A DNA stretch of 64,000 nt, taken from assembly GCA_947579605.1 (NCBI GenBank), contig OX388328.1, forward strand, positions 8,907,684 through 8,971,683. The letters are read 5' to 3'. This stretch comes from Athripsodes cinereus. Taxonomy: Eukaryota > Arthropoda > Insecta > Trichoptera > Leptoceridae. A program made the position numbers and the translations under genes. Shown piece after piece: positions 54,611 to 64,000 of this stretch; positions within the stretch are counted from its first letter, which is position 1; every line of letters begins with the position of its first letter. Below the pieces are notes generated by a model. That model was not told the DNA's origin and searched no databases. It was given only the letters and a program-made list of their open reading frames with translations.

Positions 54611-54957
54611 CGCATAAATTTGGCTAAGAAAATAAATACAATCCAACGCCATATAAAAAGTAAAGAAAGTACAAGAATATCACTAACACTGAGAGTATTA
54701 AGAGTTTATTTGGGTTAACTTAGAACCCAAGTTCATATATAAATATGTATGAAAGAAAATTTTACATACCAAAGTTCGATGTGCAAGATATCAAAATATA
54801 CTATCCGAATTAATTAATACTGACCTGAAACAAAAAGAAAAACACACATTAGAAGGTCATATTAGAAAAAAAAAACAGATCGACTTTGACTATACCTAAT
54901 GCAATAAAAATTTGACCTATTCATCAAATCAATTTCAAAGGAAAATCTATCTATTAA
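54611..54957. other. Unassigned spacer
   Basis: Nothing recognised. Confidence 0.4.
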
Positions 54958-55040
54958 TCTATACCACCACAACATCTCGTATATCCCAAAATTGAGGCAG
55001 TCAGCAGACTTACTGAATGTAAGAGAAGTTGATATTTTTA
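54958..55040 (-). repeat. DR1 tail, diverged
   Basis: 'ctataccaccacaacatctc', 'ttgaggcagtcagcagactt'. Confidence 0.55.
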
Positions 55041-55359
55041 ACGTAACGTTTGCAGAATTTATATGGAAGATGTATTGTAGTTGTGTTGTCTGGATATCGT
55101 TCCCGGTTATTTTCTGGGATCGCATTGGCTTTCAGCTGTAATGATCCTTGTAAGAATCGTCTTATTGTCTGTAATTATAATTACAATGTTATAAAGATGA
55201 ACATGGGATGAAAATTGAATATTTCAAATCGATATACTAGTCTAACTTCTTCTTCTTTTCGTGTCGGTCAGCAACGACAAACAACAAAAACACCAAATCC
55301 ACATCTACACTCCCATTCCCTCCCAGAAAGCAACGACCTCTCTTGCAGCTCCCCCCAGG
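55041..55359. other. Unassigned spacer
   Basis: Nothing recognised. Confidence 0.4.
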
Positions 55360-55460
55360 TGAGTTCGCCCCACGAATTGTATGAATGTAGACGAAATAAA
55401 AAAAGTGTAATACGAGTTCGTTTGGAGTTCCATCCTCACTGCCTACGCTTTAAGAAATAC
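55360..55460 (+). repeat. NLR-A tail-proximal fragment, diverged
   Basis: 'gtatgaatgtagacgaaata', 'ggagttccatcctcactgcc'. Confidence 0.5.
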
Positions 55461-55951
55461 GCCAGGAAGGTGATAAATAGGAAATAAATAAAGAGATAAT
55501 ATTATTATACAAAATAACGAAACATAAGTTAAGGAAAATAATATCACCAGGTAACTGTATACTACAAAACAATGATAACAATAACAATAGAGTTTATCTT
55601 TATCTACTTTAGTGTCTTAAAATTTTACATAAATATAATAAACCCTGAAAACAATACTACCCCCCCCCCTCCTCCAAATATCTCCCTTCTCATCGTACCA
55701 TGTCCCGGCCTATTGTTAATATTGTTGTCGCAGCAAAGACAATAAATTGAAATCAAATGGACAGCGAGAAATTAACGAGAAATTCTAAACGTTAAATTTA
55801 TATAGGATTTAGAAATAATAGGTAAGTATATTCATGTAACTATTGTACAATCAAGAATTTGTTAATTATAAACCTGGATTAGAGTAGGTAACATAATTAA
55901 TATGCCTTCGTAGTATACTCGTCCGCGTGACAATCAAACCCGAGATGATTC
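55461..55951. other. Unassigned spacer
   Basis: Contains a C-run at 55661-55669. Nothing else. Confidence 0.4.
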
Positions 55952-56460
55952 ATGTTGAATATGATAACAGGCTCCTCATTATGCAATACTGGACTAGATA
56001 GGAGAATCTTTGAGTTGATGTCTGGGACACAAAAGCATTTTTCAACGTTCGAGGGATCTGACATAGCACCAGAAGAAGATAAAAGAAATTGGATTATTGT
56101 GTATGCACACGTCGCAAACGAAGAGATGTTAATTAGGATAGGCGATAGAAGGGCACTCCATAAAAGAATTGGCCGACAACGAGCTAAATGCATTGGCTAC
56201 AACATCAGACACTCAGGCTTGCTTATCACCATTGCGGAGGGCCAGACCGAAGGTAGAAATGGTAGAAGCCGACCAAGAGACACCTATATGGACCAACTGA
56301 AGAAGGACATGAACTGTGACACATATGTAGAACTAAAGAAACTAGCTGGAAATAGGGAGGAATGGAGAAGAAAATTCAAATTCATTGCAGACCAATCCAA
56401 TGGATTTTTACTCACTACATATAGGATTATTGAACTAAAAGAGATTGTTAGAGAGACTAG
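55952..56460 (+). pseudogene. NLR-C LINE C-terminus, longest intact frame
   Basis: Open for 180 codons from 55952. From about codon 55 it reads NEEMLIRIGDRRALHKRIG, RAKCIGYNIRHSGLL, EGRNGRSRPRDTYMDQLKK, CDTYVELKKLAGNREEWRRK, ADQSNG. This is the post-RT region of RTE-like LINEs (IGHILRH, G-GRPR--Y-DQ, REEWRR). The first ~50 codons show no clear family match. The ORF continues past the usual end (ADQS--L) because the stop is lost. The polymerase core itself is absent. Confidence 0.82.
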
Positions 56461-57002
56461 GTCGCTCAAATGGCTCATGTACACGAAATTTTAAAAATTA
56501 CGGAAGAGTGGGAGACCAATTCTTTGCCGTGTGCTTCAAGGCTTGCATATACGGCTTATATGCTTTGAAATATGTAAAAATAGAATAAGTAAACAAAAGA
56601 TTCAGTGTAGTAATAGAAAATTTTCTATGACTAAAAACATGATATTCCGTCCACAGGAAAGGAAGTACATAGTAAGAAAGGCGCTCCTGAAATCTAGGAC
56701 TATTGATGACAACCAGGGTCCCGAAATTATAATAAATTCTTTACACGAGTACCTATGTATCAATACAAAACAAAGAGGAAATAATATAATATAATATTAT
56801 TAAATCCCAATTCTGCCCTGCACCCCGGGCCACTGTGTCCTTCCTTCCTACGTCCGTCCGGTCCTGTTATGATACATAATATTGAATATATTATTATTGG
56901 TATCACACAATCAAATTTATTGTTAATATTAAATTTACCTTTCAATTGATAAATGTGGAAATCGATTCGTTTGTTCTTTGGGTTTAACCTTTGTAAATTA
57001 TA
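56461..57002. other. Mostly unassigned; DR1 head scrap at 56503-56545
   Basis: 'ggaagagtgggagaccaatt' and 'ctttgccgtgtgcttcaagg' are the DR1 head (minus orientation). The rest is unrecognised. Confidence 0.5.
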
Positions 57003-57332
57003 CTACTTATACCATCACGGCATATATCCTACAAGTGGGGTAGCCAGTAGACCAGCAGCATGTAATAAACATGAAAGCTGTTCTTTCCGTAACAACAACC
57101 AAAATAAGACATTCAAGATAAGTGGCAAACCTCATCCCTGAATTTAAGATGTAAAATGTTGAACGTTGAGTTCGTCGGTAGCCTGGTGGTAGAGTCTCGG
57201 CCTCGTGAACATGGGGTCCGTGGTTCGATACCAGATGCCGGCAAACTCCCCTTTCACGACACAAGCTTTTATTAGCTTACTGTGAAAGGTGTATAAGGTT
57301 GTATTTGGGTTTATAACAAAAACCCAGATATA

Positions 57333-57421
<89 letters not shown>

Positions 57422-57450
57422 ATGTTTTTTTTTTTCGAACATCTGAAGAA
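57003..57450 (-). repeat. DR1 split by a SINE-1
   Basis: 57003-57160 holds the DR1 tail and body ('taccatcacggcatatatcc', 'cattcaagataagtggcaaa'). Its continuation 'tttttttcgaacatctg' is found after the SINE at 57424-57445. Confidence 0.8.
57169..57419 (+). mobile_element. SINE-1 with an 81-nt poly-A tail
   Basis: 'gagttcgtcggtagcctggt', A box 'tagcctggtggtagagtc', B box 'ggttcgataccag', 'ggcaaactcccctttcacga', 'gtatttgggtttataac', then uninterrupted A from 57339 to 57419. Long pure A tails shrink quickly, so this is probably the youngest SINE-1 here. B-box C-to-A change. Confidence 0.9.
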
Positions 57451-57465
57451 AGCAACTATATGAAT

Positions 57466-57835
57466 GTATGGAGCGTTCCAGCGAGAACAGAACGCCATAT
57501 AGTTCTATCGTTACATACTTCTTTCGCTTCTTCTACATTCATACCAATTCTCTTACACGCGCTTGAATTTCTCTCAATTAACACTCGGCCGCCCTTGATA
57601 ATTTGATACACGTGATCAAGCCACGTGTTTCTCAGAGGCCCGCGTTTCCTCACACCCCTTCTTCCAGATAGATATATTCTGTTTGTTATACTTACCTCAT
57701 TCAATCGTTCCACATGTCCAAACTATCGTAACTTATTTACATGCATTATATCCACAACACTCTTCTTGAACCGCTCATTCTTCTAATATCCTCATTCATT
57801 GCCAACTCTTATCACCTAACGTTTTACCAACCAAA
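57466..57835 (-). pseudogene. NLR-A C-terminal copy
   Basis: Minus strand: NRIYLSGRRGVRKRGPLR, NTWLDHVYQIIKGGRVLIE, RNSSACKRIGMNVEEAKEVC, DRTIWRSVLAG in one frame from 57713. It continues upstream to the LRRMVGK-like region at ~57830. Best open NLR-A frame in the window. Confidence 0.8.
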
Positions 57836-57889
57836 GAATTAAAAAAAAAAATTGATTTATTATATTTAAAAAAAAAATCAACGGATTCC

Positions 57890-57965
57890 CCCATAAAGAA
57901 CGAGTCTCTCGTTCTTTTTCGTAAGCTTTCAAGTGTCCTAACTGTAAAAAGACAGTTGTTTGTAT
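57890..57965 (+). repeat. DR1 head fragment
   Basis: 'cgtaagctttcaagtgtcct', 'gtaaaaagacagttgtttg'. Confidence 0.55.
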
Positions 57966-58354
57966 AAGTCAGTTTTTAATAAAAACAAATACATCTCACA
58001 ACATTAATTTCAAAATCTAATATCGTCAAAAAACCACAACAACAAATATAGTACCTCCTTTTAGTAACTTACTTTGTAAGTATAGGTAGCATTCTCGGAA
58101 GGTTCCCATATAAGAAAGTAATAACAACATAATATACAAAAGCAATAACGTTAATAATAGATAATGGACATTTTGATAAATGGCGCGTGAAATTTGAAAA
58201 CAATACAAATTTCATAATGGAAATATACCTATACTCCTATACATAACATTATAATATTATTAATAATATTTGCGAATAAATTCGATATAGATGATTAGAG
58301 TTGTTACATGGACAATATAAATTGTAATATTAAATCTATACCTATACAATACGC
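57966..58354. other. Unassigned spacer
   Basis: Nothing recognised. Confidence 0.4.
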
Positions 58355-58445
58355 TCACATCACGGTATGTCTCATAAATAGGGTAGCCAGTGGACTCACT
58401 GCAAGCAATAAACATGCAGATTGTCCTCTCCGTACCATAGAATAA
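58355..58445 (-). repeat. DR1 tail half
   Basis: 'cacatcacggtatgtctcat', 'agggtagccagtggactcac', 'attgtcctctccgtacc'. Confidence 0.75.
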
Positions 58446-58525
58446 AATGGAACAAATTTAAGTGTTAAGGTGTTAGAATACATTCTATTTTTTAAATTTA
58501 CAAATAGATATTTCTGCTAAAAATA

Positions 58526-58676
58526 TTAAACTTCCACTTTGAAATCAATTTTTATACGATTTTTCTAAGAATTAACTGTGTTTTCAAATTGGAAAGACAT
58601 TTGTTGTAGTTCAATTTGAAAACACAGTAATTCTAAGAAAAATCGTATAAAAATTGATTTCAAAGTGGAAGTTTAA
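58526..58676. repeat. Foldback, 65-bp arms, 20-nt loop
   Basis: 'ttaaacttccactttgaaat' to 'tgttttcaaattg' (58526-58591) and the reverse complement (58612-58676), with only two small indels. Recent by its identity. Confidence 0.9.
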
Positions 58677-58893
58677 CATAAATTGAACTATATATACAAC
58701 AGCATAACACAGAGGAATTGGGAATGTTACCTAGGTTTAAAGAGTACTCTTAACCAAGCCTAAGTCGATTCATAAGCGTCGAAACTCTGTGTTGTGCACT
58801 CCTTAAGGAAGTTCACATATGTATGTGTATCATATAAAACATACCTACCTAGTTAATACCTATTCAAATGGGTTGACTATCAGTGAGTGTGAT

Positions 58894-59000
58894 CAATTGG
58901 AATGATTAATCTAGAGTGGTTCAAAATATGATTGACATCTACACTTCTAGTAAGTAAAATCCATTCCCTACATCCAATTGTGTCAAAAAATTCATAACAC
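58894..59000 (+). repeat. Dispersed unit, relative of 54114-54215
   Basis: 'tggaatgattaatctagagt', 'tacacttctagtaagtaaaa', 'acatccaattgtgtcaaa'. Confidence 0.75.
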
Positions 59001-59383
59001 AAATACTCAAAATAAAAATAATATATTATTCGAACCAAAGAAATATTTTGCACTATCTAAAACGATTACTTGTTATCGCACAAGGGAAAAATATAAGCTT
59101 AAAAAAGGTTATTTTTATTCTTTTACAAGACGATATCAAAAATAAAAAAGGATAAGGCGAATAGCCTTGATGGGCATGTAAGAAAGATACTATTTTCGGT
59201 TCAAAACTCTAAAAATGGCCAACTTCGCATGATGATTCGCTTAAATTCTCATGGTTTTATTCCCGCTAAGGGACTAGATATGTACGAAGTACATTACAAA
59301 ATTCCATAACGACAAAAAAAAACAATAATACACTTAATCCAATTTCAGATATGAGGGTTTGAATGGGTTTAAAGATCTACTAT
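59001..59383. other. Unassigned spacer
   Basis: Nothing recognised. Confidence 0.4.
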
Positions 59384-59620
59384 TACTACTACTATACCAT
59401 CACAGCATTTCATTCAAGTGGGGTAGCCAGCAGACCAGCTGCATATAATAAACGTGTAAACTGTCCTCTCCATGTCAGCAAAAATTAAGATATTCGGAGT
59501 GGAAAGCATAACTCATCGCTGAATCTAAGATGTATTATGTTTCTTTCGAATATCTGTCTTCTACAGGACACTAGAAATATACTGAAAAGAGTGAGATACC
59601 TATTCCTTACTATTGTGTCG
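59384..59620 (-). repeat. DR1, nearly complete
   Basis: (CTA)n, 'taccatcacagcatttcatt', 'gtagccagcagaccagctgc', 'tctacaggacactagaaat', 'agagtgagatacctattcct'. Confidence 0.82.
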
Positions 59621-59639
59621 TTTAAAAATGTTTTTTTTC

Positions 59640-59775
59640 AAGTTGTCCTAGCTGGGTGGTACATGTTTATATGTATTTGGTGGACTGTATATTATGTGTG
59701 TATAGTTGTAATTGTAGTACTTATAATGCAAGATACACAGCCTAGTTTGGGACTAGCTCGATCTGTATGAATTAT
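59640..59775 (+). repeat. Family W tail
   Basis: 'cttataatgcaagatacaca' and 'gtttgggactagctcgatct'. Located just past a DR1, as is the copy at 43447. Confidence 0.65.
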
Positions 59776-60439
59776 TCATATATGTTTGTATAAAATGTAT
59801 AGAAAAATCTTCTTCCTTCGCACTATAAATCGTTTTTGGAAACACACCGAAGAAACAAATTTTCCTCTTTTAAGAAAAGCAATTATGTGCCAACAAATGA
59901 GTTGCCACTTTCCACATAATTAATAAAGTTTATATATCGCTGACATATTGGGGGTGTATTGTGAAAGAGGATTTTTCAAGCCAACGGAAACCGTATAGCT
60001 AAATTAACTAATGATTTTGAATAAGTTTAAAAACAAAAACACAAATAAAAATTAAATATATTTACTTATTCATGGAAAACTCAGTTACTGAGAAAAACCT
60101 TCAAAGAAAAAAGATATTTTCGATCTCATGAAAAATCAGTGGTTGTTTTAAAAGTCTAAAAGATGTTGACTTTGAACTTATTACCTTCTCATTCTGAGAA
60201 TCTCAGAATAGGTCTAGAATAAAAATGTATAATAGTTCAGGTGATGAGATTCAGAAGAAGGACGTAGTTTACGACTGCAAAAAAATGACCAAGAAATCTC
60301 AGAATAAAAAAATTATGTGATTTTGAAAATCGGAAAAAATCTACTAGAGCCTTTTGCGGTTTGTCTGAGAATATTTTTATTAGGAATGGGACGGATTTGT
60401 GCGTTAACCGGATAACAGATGAATTAAGAACTTATGTAT
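59776..60439. other. Unassigned spacer
   Basis: Nothing recognised. Confidence 0.4.
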
Positions 60440-60492
60440 TATGTATTTCTTGTATTATGGGTACTAACACGACGATACACGTGAATATTATG
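60440..60492 (-). repeat. Family W fragment
   Basis: 'tgtattatgggtactaacac' and 'gacgatacacg' are the complement of the segment at 43526-43555. Confidence 0.65.
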
Positions 60493-60529
60493 AAGAAAAC
60501 GCATTATAATTATATACATGTAACAAAAT

Positions 60530-60665
60530 ACTACTTCTACTATACCATCACAGCATATCCCACAAATGAGGTAGCCAGCAGAACAGCTGCATACAATATA
60601 AACACTCTTGAAAACTTGTGGAAAAGAGTGGGAGATCAATTTGTCAAGTGCTACACAAAACATCG
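60530..60665 (-). repeat. DR1 with central deletion
   Basis: Tail 'taccatcacagcatatccca' to 'cagctgcatacaa' is joined directly to the head 'cactcttgaaaacttgtgga' and 'aagagtgggagatcaat'. The ~110-bp middle is missing. Confidence 0.8.
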
Positions 60666-60786
60666 AGACCCAAAACAATTTGTAAAAAGTCTTTGTTTAT
60701 TTTTTGACGTGATTTGTGACATTTCATTTAAATGAAATATGGACACCAAGTTTCAAGTATTTCTTGCCAGCGTTGCTTGGCCGTTT

Positions 60787-61015
60787 TTATTTATTTATTT
60801 CATTGAGACACACACAGTGAGTTGACAAAACATACTTATATTAAAATAAAAAAGAGATAATTATAATATTGATCTGGTCAGGCCAACTCCCCAATCAAGC
60901 GTGTCTACAGCATACATATTGAAAATTTCAATTATATTTAAAATAGACTTTTCAAAAAGGCATCATAGGGGATAAAAAAAACAGCGTTCGATCAATGCAA
61001 GCCCAGTCTTACCAT
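60787..61015 (-). repeat. Family Z tail
   Basis: (TTTA)n start, 'tgagttgacaaaacatac', 'ttgatctggtcaggccaact', 'gcgtgtctacagcatac', 'gatcaatgcaagcccagtc'. Independent of the two copies in the duplication. Confidence 0.7.
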
Positions 61016-61689
61016 TTATTAAGGAATGTAAAAAAACTCTTATTAGCTGTACAGGACATGTTTTCAGCCAAATAAGAAAACCAAGCCGAATACCAAATAG
61101 TTACCGACTATCCAATTCAACTCTCAATATTATTTTCTACAACTTTTTCCTATTTGAGATAAAGAAATTCGTATTTGTCATGAAGCTTCGCGCAAAAAAG
61201 CTATTGTTTTTTCGAACCTTACTTCTTTGGGACGACGAAAAGTGGATAAAAAAATACTATTAGAAAAATCTTAGAATGAAAATCTTGTAGAAGCTACATT
61301 AGTTTACAATATGATGTCTCGCTTTGCAGATTTGAGACAGTCAGAAAATAAATTGTAAATTTTAAAAACACGGGTTTTGTCTAAACTGTTTAAAAATAAT
61401 TGAAGGCGTTTAGATAATTAATGATTATTAGAAACAAAAGATTTGGTTTCAGTGTCGAGTTTATCATAGTTACATTACGATTTTAACATTCAGCCCAATT
61501 TTATCTAAACACGCACAGATATTCTATTTGTCTCATAAGGTCCGTGCCTGATGAATGGTGTTTCTCATCACGGAAAACAATCTTTAAATTGACACATTAA
61601 TATATTTCCCAAATAATCTACAATTAAATATGTGCACTTTATTGCAAGAAGAAGAAAAGAGCACAGTTCTATTGTTCACAAGGGTTCCG
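61016..61689. other. Unassigned spacer
   Basis: Nothing recognised. Confidence 0.4.
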
Positions 61690-61800
61690 ATGACCAAAAC
61701 GTCCCTCCTTCCAATACATTGTTTCTACGATAACATTAGAGAGCGGGGAATGTCGTGGAAAGAGGTGACTCAATTGGAGCAGAGACGTTCTGAATGAAGG
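61690..61800 (+). pseudogene. NLR-B C-terminal fragment
   Basis: NIRERGMSWKEVTQLEQRRS, E-stop-RRL. Same family and same TGA as 23226-23445. Ends 'gaaggaggctgatttgtat'. Confidence 0.7.
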
Positions 61801-61824
61801 AGGCTGATTTGTATAAATACATAC

Positions 61825-61920
61825 AATATTGACACGGAGAGGAAAATAAGAAAGTTTATTTCATCCAGTTGGTCTACTGGCTGCCGTATTTCATGAAAAT
61901 GCCGTGGTGATGTAGATAGA
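61825..61920 (+). repeat. DR1 3' half
   Basis: 'attgacacggagaggaaaat', 'ccagttggtctactggctgc', 'tgccgtggtgatgtagatag'. Confidence 0.75.
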
Positions 61921-62289
61921 TCATAGGAACACGTCAAGTGAAAACGTGAAGAATTATTATGACGCTTCTATGATATCACCTTTCAATGATCACAAGCCCT
62001 TAAAAATTTAGTGACCCAAATCCCAAACGCCCATCGAACATTTAAGGAAGCGAAAAAAATGGAGATGTGGCCGAAGTAAAATAATAATAATAAAAAAACA
62101 GAATGTATAAGGAGATATCGAGAGTAGAAGAAAACAAAAAGGAAAATAATTCTACAGAGAAAAATGCTCTCGTTTGGAATGAAGGAAAAGAAAAATAAAA
62201 AGTAAAACAAACCTTAATTACATTTCGGACGTTTTAAAGATTCGATTGGTCCTGTAATGATGCGTATGGGATTATCAGTGATTAATTTA
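61921..62289. other. Unassigned spacer
   Basis: Nothing recognised. Confidence 0.4.
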
Positions 62290-62420
62290 CTTCGAAATGC
62301 CAACTACAGAATAGGTCTCCTCATTTTTTCTGTTAAATTTCCAAAGTTCTAATAATGTAAAAGGTAGACTTTTCACAAAATATCTCATATAAGACTTTTT
62401 AACATCTTAAATTCAGCAAT
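62290..62420 (+). repeat. DR1 head half, diverged
   Basis: 'acagaataggtctcctcatt', 'aatgtaaaaggtagactttt', 'cttaaattcagcaataaa'. Confidence 0.6.
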
Positions 62421-62589
62421 AAATTGGGTTAGTTGGAAGAGATCACGTCTATGCGATAAACTCGCCCTCTGAATACCTTCTATATGAAATTGGTTGAAAT
62501 CAATGTACAAAATAATAAGCTGTCGATTTTTAATACGTCTATCGATGTTATTTTTACTATGAACCATTGCATGAGGTCACATAAATGTA

Positions 62590-62846
62590 AAATTTAACAC
62601 ACGAAAATACCACATAAGGCTTAGAAAAGGACAACGTCACCTCATTTGGTAGTGCCCCGGAAGAGACTTGAATCCGCAACCTATCTTGTCAAGAGGAGTA
62701 CTTTGTCTAATGAAGCTACCGGGCGACATGCCAGAGGCTCCGATATTCTCTCTTGTGAACCCAAATGTCAGCTTCATGTGTAGGTATCCAACTGAGGTAA
62801 CGTTATCTTTTCTAAGCCTTATATGGTAGATTCGTGTTTTAAATTT
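62590..62846. mobile_element. Foldback enclosing a tRNA-like SINE core (SINE-3)
   Basis: Inverted ends of ~60 bp ('taccacataaggcttagaaa' at the left, 'ttttctaagccttatatggt' at the right) flank a minus-strand tRNA-like segment (62640-62732: 'gcccggtagcttcattagac', A-box-like; 'ggttgcggattcaagtc', B-box-like). Either a SINE inside a MITE, or a MITE built on a tRNA. Confidence 0.7.
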
Positions 62847-62854
62847 ACTGATTT

Positions 62855-62965
62855 TTAATATCTTACATTATAAAACGCAGAGAGAACCACACGTATGTTG
62901 ATTACATAAAGTAGTTAATCCATTGGCTGCCCAAACTGCGGGATATACCGTGACGTTATAGATAG
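62855..62965 (+). repeat. DR1 3' half, diverged
   Basis: 'gcagagagaaccacacgtat', 'aatccattggctgcccaaac', 'tgcgggatataccgtgacgt'. Confidence 0.65.
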
Positions 62966-62999
62966 ATTTTTAAGCAATAATTCACAACTTACACTTTCT

Positions 63000-63065
63000 T
63001 ATCTAATGAGTCGAGTATCTTAAACCATAAAATTCGTGGTTCAAATTCTGTTGACAAAGTTACTC
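63000..63065 (+). repeat. tRNA-like fragment, SINE family V
   Basis: 'gtggttcaaattctgttgac' with 'aaagttac' matches the B-box side of 11075-11140. Confidence 0.4.
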
Positions 63066-64000
63066 TATACTCACGAAAGAAACAAATTAATCACAGTGAG
63101 CACGCTAAAGGATATATCTTGGATTTATGTATAATGAATCTAGATTTGTTCCTGTAAACAATCAAATCCAAAATTTTTCCTTCTGTATAATCATCGAGCA
63201 ATATTATACAGAAGATAATAAGAGATTTCCTGATAAAAGTTAAATGATAGAAATTCATCATATGCTAGGGTATTATTGAATCTAGAATATGGTAAAACAT
63301 GTATTGAAATTTTACCTTTTATTTTGCAGTATAGTACTACGTACATAATATCAGGACCCAGTGGCATTTTATGAAATTCAAATATTTTATAAAATTCAAA
63401 TATTCGACACACCTCTCTAGCTGTATCACTGAAATGTAGGCATATATTTGTAAAGCATGTTATAGTTTTTATAACAGATGGCAATATGAATGTGAGGGGT
63501 AGTTGAAAAGCAACACGACATTTATTATTAATCCGATTGTTAAAAGAATGAATAGCGATGGTAAAATTATGTAAGAAAACACAATTGGTTTTAGTTTTAC
63601 TTTGTATTTAATAATAAAGTGATCAGATTTCGGTACAAATGAGTTTTAACCTCTTCAGACCTGGTGTCCATTCCAATGGACATAGATTTTATTAATTTTT
63701 TTTACGCTCCCATCTATTGCTTTTTTCTAATATTAATATTGAAAATTATTGGTATGAAGTCTATTTTATCGTCATATTTTTTGCGCCATTTGTCAAAGTT
63801 AACTATATTTTTTACTTATTTGTCAACGAGTCTACGCAAAGTGTCACTGCCAGGTTTTAGGTTGAGAAAATTAAAGATATATTTACATAGTTTGTGTTTA
63901 ATTTTACTGTAATTTTTTTGCAAAAGGTAAATTTATTCTTCATTTTATGTTAATCAATTAATATATATCAAATAAATTTAAATTAACATTTCAGAAACCT
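63066..64000. other. Unassigned, runs to the window edge
   Basis: A small hairpin 'ggtgtccattccaatggaca' lies at 63663-63682. No gene recognised. Confidence 0.4.

Noticed and set aside
55952..56110. Host protein fused upstream of the NLR-C polymerase end
   Set aside because: The first ~50 codons show no family and could be decayed LINE or chance open frame; no support for a host exon.
57144..57606. Lysine-/phenylalanine-rich open frames
   Set aside because: Produced by the 81-nt poly-A tail of a SINE.

Overview
The window looks like repeat-dense, strongly AT-rich, intergenic DNA of an animal nuclear genome. An insect or other arthropod is most likely: there are tRNA-derived SINEs, RTE-like and I-like LINE tails, a Helitron-like terminus and many 'taggtacctacc'-type stretches. 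I would not go below arthropod on sequence alone. I found no convincing host protein-coding gene, no rRNA and no free-standing tRNA gene. Nearly all open frames are accidental or lie inside mobile-element debris. There is one substantial coding relic: the RNase H end of an I-group LINE at 16.3-17.4 kb.

Layout. 1-11.5 kb: old LINE tails, copies of a dispersed repeat called DR1 here, and a large unassigned block at 6.4-9.3 kb. 11.5-20.05 kb: a 3,635-bp segment present twice in tandem at near identity. The second copy is split by a 5'-truncated LINE with a poly-A tail and a perfect 15-bp target-site duplication. 20-33 kb: DR1 copies, LINE tails, SINEs, a Ty1/copia scrap, a MITE nested in DR1, and a head-to-head LINE-tail pair. 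33.1-35.9 kb: a 3 x 150 bp tandem array, a Harbinger-like MITE, a short mariner-like MITE and a SINE. 39.0-42.4 kb: a structurally intact LTR retroelement (190-bp LTRs, 5-bp TSD, tRNA-Ser-type primer site, polypurine tract) that carries no gag-pol. Its interior holds three tandem-repeat arrays and two tRNA-SINE units. 42.8-48.4 kb: several inverted-repeat elements and a hAT-like end. 49.75-50.36 kb: a 610-bp foldback with practically identical ~260-bp arms, each with a hammerhead-like motif. 50.9-64 kb: more LINE tails, DR1 copies, SINEs (one with an 81-nt A tail) and further foldbacks, one enclosing a tRNA-like core.

How the parts relate. DR1, the commonest sequence here (about 37 loci), ends in a ~40-bp tail plus (TAG)n that resembles the 3' end plus (TATAG)n of the LINE family called NLR-A. 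This suggests DR1 is a non-autonomous partner moved by NLR-A machinery. Nesting gives relative ages: DR1 is old; NLR-E, SINE-1 and the mariner-like MITE landed inside DR1 copies; the segmental duplication, the NLR-G insertion, the LTR element and the 49.75-kb foldback look youngest. Family names (DR1, NLR-A to NLR-G, SINE-1/2/3, V, W, Z, P) are local labels. For DR1 the + strand means the copy reads towards its (TAG)n tail.
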